From NCBI GenBank assembly GCA_021234155.1, contig JAJEKV010000056.1, positions 6,384,932 through 6,448,931 of the forward strand: 64,000 nt of DNA, read 5' to 3'. Below, in pieces: positions 33,686 through 46,078 of this stretch. This DNA is from Isoetes taiwanensis (Eukaryota > Streptophyta > Lycopodiopsida > Isoetales > Isoetaceae). A model generated the notes under the pieces. It was not told the origin of the DNA and made no database searches. It saw only the letters and a program-made list of their open reading frames with translations. Both the position numbers and the translations under genes were made by a program. Each line of letters starts with the position of its first letter. Positions within the stretch are counted from its first letter, which is position 1.

Positions 33686-34241
33686 TGTTAGGGGAAAATC
33701 TCCCTTTCAAGACAGAATTCAAGACCTTGAACTTGGCCCGAAGGCCTTCGTCAGCACACAAACTAAGACACTTAACTCTGCCTCTCACCCAGAATTAAGA
33801 TAATCAAAAGCACACTTACATCCACACTTACATTACAAGAACATCACAAAAGATACTCAAACTACACTTCTTTATTGAAATTGACAAGATACAACAAGAA
33901 CACCCACATGATCATGGTCTTCAACTAATGATCTCTCTCTCACTCCATACATGATCCCCCTTTAGTCATGTAAAATGCCTATTTATAAACAAGAATGGCC
34001 TAGGTGGCAATGACATGGCAGTGATGTGGCACATGACATGGACCAAGGGTAGTTTTTGTGTTTCTTCTTTGTGCCTTTTCCCATGGATCGATGACATGGC
34101 AATGATGTGGGAGGATCACTGACATGGACCAATAGGAATATGAATAACATTTGATGATGTGGACCCATGCCAATAATGATAGTGTCTTCAAATTTAATAG
34201 CCATAGTGCTAATGCATTCAAAGGGTGGAAAACCCCTAACA
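33686..34241 (-). repeat. LTR of a GAG-only gypsy-like element
   Basis: The 556-bp segment has 9-bp inverted termini TGTTAGGGG ... CCCCTAACA. On the minus strand it is preceded by a purine tract (GGGGAAATA, 34242-34250), as expected of a 3' LTR. The second LTR was not found on the other side of the internal region. Confidence 0.6.
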
Positions 34242-35643
34242 TATTTCCCCAAACTTTTGATGAGAACCTGGGTTCTCATCACTCTTCCCAATGGAATGTT
34301 TGATTTTTACTTTGGGTTTTGGTTCTTGTTGAAGCAAGGTGCCATAATGAATAAGCATATTTTTCTTTGTCAAGAAATCATCTATAAAGTTTCCTTGTTG
34401 GTCTATATGGCCCTGTTCATAATAATTTGTCCATATGAATGGATTTGCCTTGAACTTGGATTGCTCAAGATAAATCATATCTTTAACATTCTCCATGTCA
34501 TACTTGTTTGCATTCTCTGTGATTCGGAGTTCTTCAATATGAGGTCCTGTAGCGGCATTAACTTTGGAGACCATTTTTTCACAAAATAATCTATTGATGA
34601 TGGGCACGCTTCCCCATTTGCCCATAAGGTTTTCTCTTTGGAATTCTTTAAGGATTGGAGCTAGTTTCACAATATCATAGGTAGCACTATGTGTTGCCAA
34701 ATTTTCATAACCTGTAACGTGCCTTTCAATTGCTTGAGTGCAAGTTTCTTTCTCAATCCAAATTTCCACCTTATTTGAATCGATATTGACATTTTCTTCC
34801 TCAATTTTATCGTTCACCTTCTTGTTTTCATACAATTGGCGATCAAACATATATTTGATATAATAGCAATCAAATATCTCCTCAATTTCCACTTTGAAGA
34901 ATTCTACTTCATTTATATTGCCATTTTGAAGCTCCTGGGTTTTCATAAAATCATCAAGAATCATTTCAACATTTCCTATTTTGTATGGATCAACCTCATT
35001 GCTCATAGATTTGCCACTTCCACATGAATTTACATAGTCACATGTACTATGTTTCTTATCACAACTTTCCTCAAGTCTATATTCCTCCATTTCGTTCATC
35101 TCTTGTGCCTTACTATGCACAGAGCTCTCTAGTTCTAGTTCTTCATGCTTCCTAGCATCTAGAACTCTTTTAACCAACAGCTCTCTGGACTGCTTGGTCT
35201 AATGTAGGAGGATTTTCTATTTGTAACCTTTGGCATACTTCAAATGGAAATCCATTAATATACCATTCAATTATATCTTCTTCATGCGGTCTGGGTTGCA
35301 TTTCTGCAACTATATCTTGAATTCTCAAAGCAAACTCTCGAGGATGTTCTCCTTCCTCAATTTTCATTGTATCCAATATTTTGCTACATTCTCTATATGA
35401 TAATTCTTCTTTGAACATAGAACTAAAATAAGTTTTCATTTCATTCCATGTAGACATAGAGTCAATATTTGAGTACATCAGGTTTACAGCTACACCCTGC
35501 AAGGTTGTTGGGAAGATCAACACCCTCATAGAGTCTTCGTCATGCCCATTTAACATGCTTAGAGCCTCGAATTGCTTTACATGAGTTTTTGCTCTCACCT
35601 TGTGAGGATCATCATGATCATAGAAGGAATATTTTAAAGCCAT
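34236..35643 (-). pseudogene. Gypsy-type gag protein, two frames (TR-GAG/LARD-like element)
   Basis: The 157-residue frame 35643-35170 starts MALKYSFYDHDD and contains the retrotransposon gag core (LIFPTTLQGVAVNLMYSN, WNEMKTYFSSMFKEE, EEGEHPREFALRIQDIV). A second frame (35177-34236, 313 residues) overlaps its end and is acidic and lysine-rich without protease, RT or integrase motifs. The coding order gag-only followed by an LTR marks a non-autonomous TR-GAG or LARD element. Its 5' leader is interrupted by the LINE at 35738. Confidence 0.7.
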
Positions 35644-35737
35644 TTTTTTTCCACGTTTGTTTTCAAATTATGTTTGTTTTGAAGTAATTTAAAATGCAAG
35701 ACGAAAAATCTAGCTCGTACATTTCAAAATCAATGCA

Positions 35738-38700
35738 TCTATTGTGCTACCATCTGACCATGTTGATGATCCTGCTGGTGGTTGTGATGTGGTAGGGGTT
35801 GCGGGTGCTTATGCAGGGGCCCGGGATTCCTCTGTTCCTGAGGCAACAGACAGAGGACTCCGTAGTGCAGTGAGTGGAGTTGGACGAGGTGGCGTGGTTG
35901 GGAGAGGTGGTGTGGGACGAGGCCGGGGCAGGCTTGCTGCTGGCCGCCCATTGGATGGCGGGGCTAGGGGACGTGGTGGCTCAGGGGAGGGCTCAGATGA
36001 TTTGGTTGTGGATAGGTCTGAGGACAGGGCTATGGGAGGGGCTAGTGATCCTGGTGGGGATGTCCCAGTAGCGGTATGTGCTAAGCATGAGGTGGCTGGA
36101 GCAGCCCGGGTGGAGGTAGAGACTAGTGCGGCCCATGACTCTATGGAGGTGCCTGGGGGACTTCCAACACGTGTTGGAAGTGGAATCTCACGTAGAGCGG
36201 CTGTGGGTCATATTGCTGTGATTAATCCTCTGGCTCTAGATGATGACTCTGTGGAGTGAGCTGATGGCCTGGTGGGTAGGCATGTGGGGCTGGACACTTC
36301 TCCTCCGGGATGAATAGGTCGATCCTTAGTTGGAATGTGCGGGGGGTGCGGTCCTCTAGTAGTAAGAGGGCCCGTGTTTCTTTGGCACTTCGGCAGTTGT
36401 GTCCTGATATTGTTTGCATTCAGGAGCATAAGTGTCGCAGGGGTGATATGTCTAGGCTCATGAATATGGTTGGTAGGCAGTTTGCCTCTATTGCTTCTTC
36501 TTCTGGGCGGACTAGTGGGGGTACTCTTATTGCTTGGAGGATGGATGTGCAGGTCACGTACTCTGCAGCATACAGGTTTGGTCGGTGGGCAATCATTAAG
36601 TGGTTGGAGGGAGGGCAAGAGTGGGGGATTGTTAATGTTTATGCCCCTAATCAGCCTTCTCAGCGGGGTGCTTTATGGGCCACAGTTCGGAATAAGTTGC
36701 GAGCCCTTGGTGGGTTGCAGGTCGCTTGGTTGTTGTTAGGGGACTTCAATATGGTAGAGCGAGTAGAGGATCGCTCTGGTTCTAGAACCCAGGTTGTGCA
36801 TGGGTTTGAGAGGGACTAGTGGTCTCATTTGTTGGAGGATTTGGCCTTGGTTGAGGTCCCTGGGGACTTGTCTTTCACCTATTGTAATAGGCGATTGGTG
36901 CGGTCGGGCGTATGCTAGGCATGACCCGGTGTTATGCTTCCCCATGCGCCTTTGGATGGTGTGCCCTCTTTGCTTGTGGGAGTAACATTCTGTCTACCTC
37001 CATTTCTGATCATTACCCTCAGGTTTTGTCCAGTCAGGGTGCGGTTGCCTCTCGGCCCTCTAGGACGGTGTTCCGTTTGAACACCCTTACGGGCGATCGC
37101 GGTTTCTCGGCCCGGTGCCAAGAGTTGTGGCTTGATACCTTTTCATCTCTCGGAAGGGTATGTCCGGTATGGTGGCCCTTGGCGAGGGTGAAGCGTTTTG
37201 CCAAGGTCTTTGGTAGGCGGCGTGTCGCGGCAGAGGCGGCGAGGAGTTGCATGGTCTCTATCGAGTTGGAGGGGATTCGGGCGTAGCCTTCGATGCCATT
37301 AGGGAGAATGCGGTGTTGCGGCGTATTGTTGCTCTGGAGCGAGTTAAAGTCACGGGGAGACACGCGTGTGAAGGCAGCCCCACCGGTTGAAGGAGGGGAC
37401 ACAAGTTCGTCGGTGTTCTTGAGAGCGGCTAAGCGGCGATATCACGGATCTATGGCGTCCATTGCTTTGCCCGATGGCGGACTTTGGAGGATCCCGCTGA
37501 TTTGCAGAGGTATGTGCATGCCCATTTCTCGGGGTTTTTTCGCACGACACGCCTCTTCCCTATGAGCAGCGGAGATCACGGGGAGCTTGTTTTGGGGGGG
37601 TTAAGCCATCTATTGACCTCACCACAAGTGTGAGAGCTTGGAGCGGGGAGAGCTCTCGGAGAGGATTTAGCGGCGGCATGTATGTGCATGGCCAAGGATA
37701 AATGTCCTGGGGTGGATGGCATCCCCTGTGGAGTTCTTCGGACTTATTGGGAGTGGGCTGGTGAGTCGGTGTACCTTGAGTTCTTTGCAGTCTTCTCAAA
37801 TGGATAGGATCTTGAATACCGCATGCATTTCCTTGATTCCTAAGGTTAAACGACCTTCTACTATTAATGATTGGAGGCCTATCTCCTTGTTGTCCTCTGT
37901 GTATAAGATTATTGCGAAAGCCCCGGCAGAGAAGTTGAAGGCTGGTGTTGACTTCTTCCATTAGTAAGGTGCGATGCGGGTTTGTCCCCAGGAGGAACAT
38001 TTTGACTAATGTTGCCGCAGCTTATGAGGGCCTTTATTGGGCGGAAGAACGAGGGCAAGGCATTGCCTATCTTAAGCTTGACTTTGCCAAAGCTTACGAT
38101 AGTGTCCGTTGGGAGTTCTTATGCGCCATGATGTTAGCGTTGGGTCGTGGTCCACGCTTCTGAGTCTGATCATGAAGCTACATAGGTCAAAGCCGCGGGC
38201 TACGGTGGTGTGCGGGGGTGAACCCTCCGCCTTTTTCTCCTTAGGCAAAGGGTGTCGTCGGGGGTGCCCTTTGGCGCCCGCTTTGTTTCTGATTGTGGTG
38301 GAGGCACTTGTCTCGATTGTTTTTGGCTGCGGTGGAGGAGGGAGTGGTGGATGGGCTTGGATGCGTGGATGGTAGCCAACAGATTATTAACCAGTTTGCC
38401 GATGACACTTTCCTCTTCTTGGTGGCAGAAGAGAGGAATTTGCAGAATGTGAAGGGTTTGTTGGATACTTTCTCCTTGGCCTCAGGCATTCTTCTGAATT
38501 GGGGTAAGTGCTGCATTATGGGCCCAACTCCGCCTCCCCCCTTGTTTGGCTCTATTCCCTTGGAAGGTGCTTCCGTGTAATGTGTGTACTAAGCTGTTGG
38601 GTATTCCCTTTGGAGGGGATGTTTCCACGGGGAGGGTGTGGGATGAGATTTTTCCGGGGTTGCAGAAACACCTCAATTGGTGGAAGGGTAGCAAGTTGTC

Positions 38701-40219
38701 CATGGCGGGCGGGATCACTATTGCCAAGTCAATGACTTTGTAGCACTCATGTGTATACACATCTGCGATGTTAGCTCCCGAGGGTAAGATCTGGGCTTTG
38801 GATAAGATTGTTCAAATTTTGTGTGGGGCGGGGATGATGAAGGGCGGTTGTTAAAGTGGCTTGGTGGAAGTGTCTCCGCCCGGGAGGATGGGGGCTTGGC
38901 CATTCTGGATTTAAGCGCCAATAGTAAGGTGTTGGTCTCCAAGTTTGTTTGGAGCATTCTGCGGGGATGGAGCATCTTCTCCAGTCTTGGCCAGCAGCGA
39001 TCTCTTAGCCATTGTGTGGCGTTTGGGAAGCCGCGTGCATGTGGAGTTGCCACGGGCCTTTGTTGTATGGTATCCGGCCTTTCCCACATGCATCCCCTTT
39101 TCTCCACGGGGAGTGTTGCGGGCTTGGGATCATGTGCGTCGCTCTTCCAGCTAGATTATGCCTCGGTTTATCACCACTCTTCTCCTTTCCCGTGGGTTCC
39201 TTTACCCCTGCGCACTTGCCCTTGGCGCCACTTCACATGCATGCTCTGACGGGGTTCGAGCCGTTGGAGGCGAAGCTCTTTGTGCTCACCTTGGAGGATT
39301 GGTATTGGGGTGGTCAGCTAGCTTTGTGGGAGTTCTTTCGAGCTCGTTTTTTACCGATGGGCGTGTGGGAGCTATCACGGGAGCACGTGGCGGGGAGTAT
39401 TCCGCTACACATACCTATAGTCCCTCAAGATGATGTGGTGGTGTTTGGAAGGTTCATCCCAGGATGTTGTGTCTTCTTGCTTTGTGCGGTCTTCTTACCG
39501 AGTCTTTGGCTATTCATGACACACTTTGCCCCTTCGGCAATCCGGGTTCTCGATGGCTTCGGTTTGGGCGTGGACATGGAGCTCACTTCCCCACATAGAA
39601 GGTTAGGGTGCTTCGTGGCGTGGTGGTGCGGGCCAGTATCGGGTGAATGCCCTTGTGAGTCGGTTTAGGCGGATGTGAGCCCTCTCTCGCCCTTGTTGTG
39701 GCCTTCATCGTTGAGACCGTGGAGCATTATGCGGTTTTATGCCCTCACTTGCGTGCTACCCGGATTGGGTTAGGGCTCTGTTTGGTGAGATTGACTAGCC
39801 GCCAGCTTTCTTTGCTTCATGTGTATCTGGTGCTTGGCGCTCTTGCGGCAAAGAAATACTGCATCTGTCGTGGCTTGGTTGGTGTGGCTGATTTGGAAGC
39901 GGCGGCGGTTGTGGATCTTTCGGGGGATTCAAGAACTGCCTCCTCTCGATTCCTCGACTTCGGTACAAGCTATTTCAAAGCTTTCTGGTGTTCCCGGGAG
40001 TAGTAGAGCGGAAGTTTGCCATTTGGCGGGACTTCTTGGGTGTTGTAGATGGTGATGGTCGGTTTGTACAGTAGTAGAGTTGCAGTTTTTCTGTGAGTTT
40101 GTTGTGGAGTGTCGAGGTATCGCTGTCTCTTTGGGGCAGTTCTCCTTCCTCCTCACTTGCTTTGTAACATTACCATTCTTTTAATATATTGATGACACAG
40201 TTCTTCTTCAAAAAAAAAA
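35738..40219 (+). mobile_element. L1-type LINE, GC-rich, degenerate, with target duplication
   Basis: The insertion is bounded by duplicated AAAATCAATGCA (35726-35737 and 40220-40231) and ends in an A-run at about 40209-40222. An ORF1 tail (35744-36259, GR-rich) precedes ORF2. The apurinic-type endonuclease begins at 36310 with SILSWNVRG and keeps IQEHK and GDFNMVE. The reverse transcriptase is spread over 37700-38580 in several frames (ISLIPKVKRPSTINDWRPIS, YLKLDFAKAYDSVRWEF, GCRRGCPLAPALFLIVVEAL, NQFADDTFLF). Numerous frameshifts and stops show it is dead. It is much more GC-rich than its surroundings and is nested in the TR-GAG element's leader. Confidence 0.9.
36310..36819 (+). pseudogene. 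LINE ORF2 endonuclease domain
   Basis: 169 residues of exonuclease-endonuclease-phosphatase fold: SWNVRG (residues 7-12), catalytic Glu in IQEHK (residue 39) and NVYAPN and GDFNMVE toward the end. It stops at a TAG after GFERD, in the middle of the domain. The frame continues elsewhere. Confidence 0.85.
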
Positions 40220-40231
40220 AAAATCAATGCA

Positions 40232-40430
40232 AATCAATCCTTCAATATATAAGCAAATAAATAACATCTTCATAACAACACATTGTGCTTAGAAGGACTC
40301 GAACCTAGGATTTATGGTTAAAGAACCAACAACTTATCCAACATGCCATTCCGTTATGGTTAAAAGGATTTTAATGTTGTCTGTAACCTTTGCATTAGAT
40401 CATTCTTCATAACTTTTTTTTTTTCATTTC
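40232..40430 (-). repeat. Leader of the interrupted LTR element with a tRNA-like stretch
   Basis: On the minus strand about 40367-40305 contains TTGGATAAGTTG and CTAGGTTCGAGTCCTTC, similar to tRNA A and B boxes, but the stems do not form. It may be a decayed tRNA-like insert in the leader downstream of the LINE. Confidence 0.3.
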
Positions 40431-40439
40431 TCTTTTTTT

Positions 40440-43370
40440 TTCCTTTTCCACGAACAGGCGGCGGCCGGGTTTAGAACATGGCCTTCCTATGCGCGGCCGG
40501 GCAGTTAGGGCATGGCAGAAATCCGACATCCTTTCTGTGTTCATCTTCTGCAAGCATAGGTCTGAGGCAAACAGAGGATAGATCTGGCGGCTTTTTGGAT
40601 ATGGCAGACAAGAGGTAAAAGAAGGAAATGAGGGTTTGGCTATGGTGCTATATTTTCTTGTTTGTAGAGCTTTCAGAATAATGACACGTACTGTCTCAAA
40701 CAAAACAAGATCAGTATTACCGCTACACTCTGTAGCTTCCTTTCTGATAAATTTCTTGTGCTTTGTTTTGTATAAATTTTAGGAACTCCAGCATGTTGGG
40801 TCCCTACAAAAGTTGAAGAAGAAACTTTGTTCAATATGACACTTCTGTGCGATTCATTCTTGGAATCCAGAATTGTTTTGTAACAAATGTTTTGGACAAA
40901 TATGCAAGAGCGTAACTCCTTTCCTCTCTTTCTTATGCACAAGAATGTGCTTTACAGATTTTTAGATTTATGCAATGTATAATAATGTTTGTTCTGGAAA
41001 CCATTTGAGTTTATCCTATTATCTTAACATATATAATTATTAGAGGGTGCTTCTATGATCATGACACGTTAGCATTTTTGGTGCGCAACACTTCTATTGC
41101 ATTTTTTTCGACACGTTGCATTCAGCGAAACAGAGTAATCTGTTATTAAGCGGCATGGCAGAAGATCCGGCAGCAGCTCCTCTCTGTTACCTCTGATTGG
41201 TTTGATTTTTTTCTCTATGCAATGGGGGCATTAGGGTATGGCAGAAAACAGATCAAGCAGTGGCAGATGAATGAATCGGGCTAATGGCAGAAAGAAGGTA
41301 AACGATGGCGGCTGTTGGATATGATCTTTCTTTCTTTTTTCTCTCTTGCAGATACGGCGATGGCGACGGCTTCCGGAATCTGCTGCAATATCCATCTTCC
41401 TCTTTTCTTTAATCTCTGCAGGTTCCGATGAAGGCAGCTAATAGGGTAGGTTCGAAAGAATAAATATGCCCTTAGGAATTGTGCACTACTTTCCCTCCTG
41501 AGTTTGCACGGTGAAATTGCCATGGCAATGTCTCATGAGCATATCTAGAGAAGGGTGGAGATGCAATGCTTCCTTCATGCTTCTATGCAAGGAATACATC
41601 TCATACGAGCTTTATAATCTACTTTGTGCCATGATGATTTAGCACGGTCCTCTGTTCTTCTACAGTTGCGTATCACAGTATTGCTTGTGCTTCATGAGGT
41701 ATGCTCCAGTCCAAGCTGAAGTGATAGAACTGGTATGTTGCCCGACAAATAGTGCAAACAATCCGCGTGCATTCAAACTACGTAGTTAAAGCCCCGGTAC
41801 ACTCAGTATTTCGAGTCAATGAATGCTTGCATGCGGCATATATCGACTCGAATGACACAAGCTCTCATGTTACGGATGATTCTTACAAATACATCTGCTA
41901 ATTCTTTACTGAGCTCTATCGCTCTCCCATTGTCTTTGGTTATTGGAATTTGTAGACGGTCGAGAAGGTATAAATGTATGTGTAGACAAATTGACAAGGT
42001 GGAAACCTTGTAGATGATTATGTTGGTCATGCCGTTTGTCTTTGGTCATGGGTAGGCAGAGTGTAGATTGTGTAGAGAGATTGAGAAGGTGTAAATGTGT
42101 AGACAGATTCCTTGATGGTGCTCTTGATCCCGGTGGTTTTTCAGAAAACAGCTTTTCCTTGAGTGTAATGTAAGGTTCAAAATTGCACTTGGAATTGCCA
42201 AGGCATGGCATAGGATGCAACAGATTTCTTGATATTGTCACAATGGACATATCTTGATTTGCAAATGATTTCCTTTGCTTTCGTTTGTAGTAGTTGTATG
42301 ATGCATGTGGGGTTGGGCAATTGTGTTGTGTAGCTGGTTGGTGTGTGCATACACCGCATGGGTGTCATGCATCTTATTTGCTATTGGTTGCGGGATGTGG
42401 CTCAACAAGAGTTTATGCATTTTATGTAATATGAAGCCCCATGAAATACTCCATGTAGACTATTTGGTGGAAGTATTCTTGTGCATGGGTAGGGTTTTAG
42501 AGTCATAAGATGGGTACATGCATTACATCTAATATCGTGCTCATAAATCATGGGATTTCGTGCTCTTTTTAAGTGATTTTAATGCTCGGCGGGCAGATGA
42601 TCGAGCTAGGCGGGTGCCATCCCTAGGCTTCATCATTCGAGCTTTTAAGTGTTACTTATGTCGACTCTGTTTTTTTCTCTATGCTTTTGCAATTGATGTG
42701 CAATAGATGCTTGGGCCTGACCGGAGATCGAAAAGTGAAATCTATGTATATCTGCGCCTAATCCCCCGTGCTTTGCAAATATGCTTTCACGTGTTAAATG
42801 CATTACATGCGATAAAATAAATCACGAAATGATGGAAATCAACGGTTTATTGATTGCCGGATGCCTTGGCTTCTATAATTATGGTTTGCTCGTGACGCAA
42901 TGCAAGTTCTAGGCTCTCATGTTTCTTGATCTAGAGCAAGGACTGGAGTTGATTGCATGATAGTTGCTTTATTCTCAAGTAGATTGGACTTAATCCTCTG
43001 GGCACAAAACAAGCGGCAATAATGCAGGTTCAACTCCTGCATGTTCTCTCGCACCTCAAGCAGGTCCAGAACTGAGATCTATTCGACTCATCACAAAAGT
43101 TCTTTTGCAGCGGGTTGGACAAAAGAAATGTTCGCGGCGGCCTTGGCCGCCGCGATAAATTTCTTGTATATATAGATAGGAGGGTACTTACATACGGGGG
43201 TGTTACATATCCATTTTAATCTCGGTCGTCCATTTCTTAAGGTAGCAGTGTGTCATGATCTGTGTGTGGCATGCACAACATGTTTTGACCGTTGGATCAA
43301 AAGGGAAGGATAAATTCTAGCCCTTGATTTTTATAAGGAAGGTGCCAAGAAGGTCTCTCAAAAGTGCTTT
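40440..43370. other. Spacer with minor repeats
   Basis: No gene was recognised. Repeated phrases such as CATGGCAGAA and GTGTAGA...GAGAAGGTGTAAATGTGTAGACA (41955-42110) show small internal duplications. A T arm-like GCAGGTTCAACTCCTGC at 43024-43040 has no accompanying tRNA. Confidence 0.4.
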
Positions 43371-43380
43371 TTGGTGCAGC

Positions 43381-44977
43381 GAATCTCAGCCATTGGATCA
43401 AAAGGGGGAGGTGAAATCTTGGCCATTATTTTATTTGATTGCATTTTTTATTAAAGGAAGTGAGGTGGCACCCTTATTTAATAAAAAAAGTAGTGATGTG
43501 ACACCAACATTTATGAATGGACTTTCTAGGAAGCTTCCTTTCTATAATCATCTTCAAAGTCTGTAACTTCCAATAGAGGGGTCGGATGAGGGTGGGGCCC
43601 ACGCCATTGGATTCCTCTCATCGAGAGCTTTCTATGGAGTGGTGCCTTGGCATCATTCCATCGTAGTAAGAGTCAATGTGATCGAATGCTGAGAATCTTC
43701 TTGGAATCATGGAATCTTACAGAATCTATCGTAATTTAGAAGAATCTCTGAGAATCTTCATGGGATCTTAGAGAATCTAGAGGAATCTCATTGGAATATT
43801 AGGGTCGTAATTTAGGAGAATCTCCGAGAATGTTCATAGGATCTTAGAGAATCTAGAGGAATCTCATTGGAATATTAAGGGAATCTATGGGAATCAAAAG
43901 AGAATCCTTGAGAATCTAAGGGAACCTTCATAAAATATTTTAGAATCTAGGGAATCTTTGTAGGAACTAGAGAATCTACATAGGATATTAGGGAATCTTG
44001 GGGAATCTAGAGGAATCTTGAGATAACCTTCGAAATCTAAGTAGGAATCTGAGGAATCTTCATAGAAACTTGAAGAATCTATGGGAATCTCGATGGAATC
44101 TTGGAGAATCTAAGGGAATCTTGATAGAATCTTAGAGAATCTAAGGGAATCTTTGTAGAATCCAATGGAATCTAAGAGAATCTCAGCCATTGGATCAAAA
44201 GGGGGAGGTGAAATCTTGGCCATTAAGTATTTTATTTGATTGCATTTTTTATTAAAGGAAGTGAGGTGGCACCCTTATTTAATAAAAAAAGTAGTGATGT
44301 GACACCAACATTTATGAATGGACTTTCTAGGACTTTCTATAATCATCTTCAAAGGCCCGTAACTTCCAATAGAGGGGTCGGATGAGGGTGGGGCCCACGC
44401 CATTGGATTCCTCTCGTCGAGAGCTTTTTATGGAGTGGTGCCTTGGCATCATTCCATCGTAGTAAGAGTCAATGTGATCGAATGCTGAGAATCTTCTTGG
44501 AATCATGGAATCTTACAGAATCTATCGTAATTTAGAAGAATCTCTGAGAATCTTCATGGGATCTTAGAGAATCTAGAGGAATCTCATTGGAATATTAGGG
44601 TCGTAATTTAGGAGAATCTCCGAGAATGTTCATAGGATCTTAGAGAATCTAGAGGAATCTCATTGGAATATTAAGGGAATCTATGGGAATCAAAAGAGAA
44701 TCCTTGAGAATCTAAGGGAACCTTCATAAAATATTTTAGAATCTAGGGAATCTTTGTAGGAACTAGAGAATCTACATAGGATATTAGGGAATCTTGGGGA
44801 ATCTAGAGGAATCTTGAGATAACCTTCGAAATCTAAGTAGGAATCTGAGGAATCTTCATAGAAACTTGAAGAATCTATGGGAATCTTGATGGAATCTTGG
44901 AGAATCTAAGGGAATCTTGATAGAATCTTAGAGAATCTAAGGGAATCTTTGTAGAATCCAATAGAATCTAAGAGAAT
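43381..44977 (+). repeat. Tandem duplication of about 797 bp
   Basis: Positions 43381-44177 and 44178-44977 are near-identical head-to-tail copies. Both start GAATCTCAGCCATTGGATC and run through TGAGGTGGCACCC, GGGTCGGATGAGGGTGGGG and the start of the GAATCT array. The few small indels (for example four bases near 44228 and a short loss near 44335) suggest a recent event. Confidence 0.9.
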
Positions 44978-45665
44978 CTTAGGAATCTATACGAATCTCA
45001 GGAGAATCTCTGGGAACCTTCATAAAGTCTTTGACAATTTAGGGGAATCTTGATGGAATCTTGGAGAATCTAGAGGAATCTATATAGGATCTTAAATAAT
45101 CTAAGAGAATTGACATAGATTATTTAGGATTCTAAGGGAATCTTGGGAGAACCTTTGAGGAACTAGGCCAATCTAAAGGAATCTCAATAAAATCTTTCAG
45201 AATTTAAGGGAATCTTGATAGAATCTTGGAGAATCTCGAGGAATCTACATGGAATCTATGGGAATCTTGGAAGAATCTTTGGAGATCCATGGGAATCTAA
45301 ATGGATCTTAATAAAATCTTTGAGACTCCAGGGGAATCTTGATGGAATCTTGGAGAATCTAGGGTAATCTTTATAGAATCTAAGGGAATTTAGGGGTAAC
45401 CTACATAGAACCTTGACAAACCTGCAGGAATCTTGGAATATTCTTTGGGAATCTAGAAAAATCTCAAGAGAATCTTAGGGAACCTATGGGAATCTTAGAA
45501 GAATATTTGAAAATTTAAAGGAATGTCTGTAGAATCTTATAGAATCTCGAGGACTATCAAGGGATCTTATGGGATATAAGGGAAAATTGATGGAATCTCA
45601 AAGAATCTAGGAGAATCTTTACATTATTTTAGAGAATCCAAGAGAGTTTTTATAGAATCTTCGTT
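43680..45665 (+). repeat. GAATCT minisatellite, about 2 kb
   Basis: The hexamer GAATCT recurs every 10-15 bp on the plus strand, joined by short purine-rich linkers (AGAGAATCTAGAG, GGGAATCTTGATG). Units are imperfect with no fixed longer period. Many copies read GAATCTTC, and there is almost no coding potential. Confidence 0.9.
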
Positions 45666-45669
45666 GGAT

Positions 45670-46075
45670 GGCTCTACATTTGGCTTTTGGTCGAGTTTGT
45701 ACAATCCCTCATAGTACAACCACTTGTATAAATATATAGAGATTTGAACTCTGGAGAATTGTTTTCTTTTTGTAATAACATGGAGACCTTTTGTCCTAAA
45801 CCTGGAGATTGTTATTGATCTATAGAACATGGAGATTGTAATTCATTTGAAACTTTGTTGAAATTTGTGTCCAAACTGCACTTTGTTGAAATTTGTGTCC
45901 AAACTGCACTTTGATTTGATTTGATTGGATCATGAAAGTTTTATGTAAACATATTATTTAAGATATCGACCTCAAATCTTAGTACTTTGCCATCTAAATT
46001 TGTTGTTTTGTTCATTCTCTTCACTTAGAATAAATTGTAAAGTGCTCAAAAGTTTCCTATCGGGACGGGATATGT
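45670..46075. other. Spacer, nothing recognised
   Basis: A 28-bp direct repeat (ACTTTGTTGAAATTTGTGTC plus CAAACTGC) occurs at about 45851-45908. Confidence 0.4.
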
Positions 46076-46078
46076 ATA

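Noticed and set aside
43024-43040. Perfect T-arm-like GCAGGTTCAACTCCTGC
   Set aside because: No acceptor, D or anticodon arm can be placed at tRNA distances on either side.
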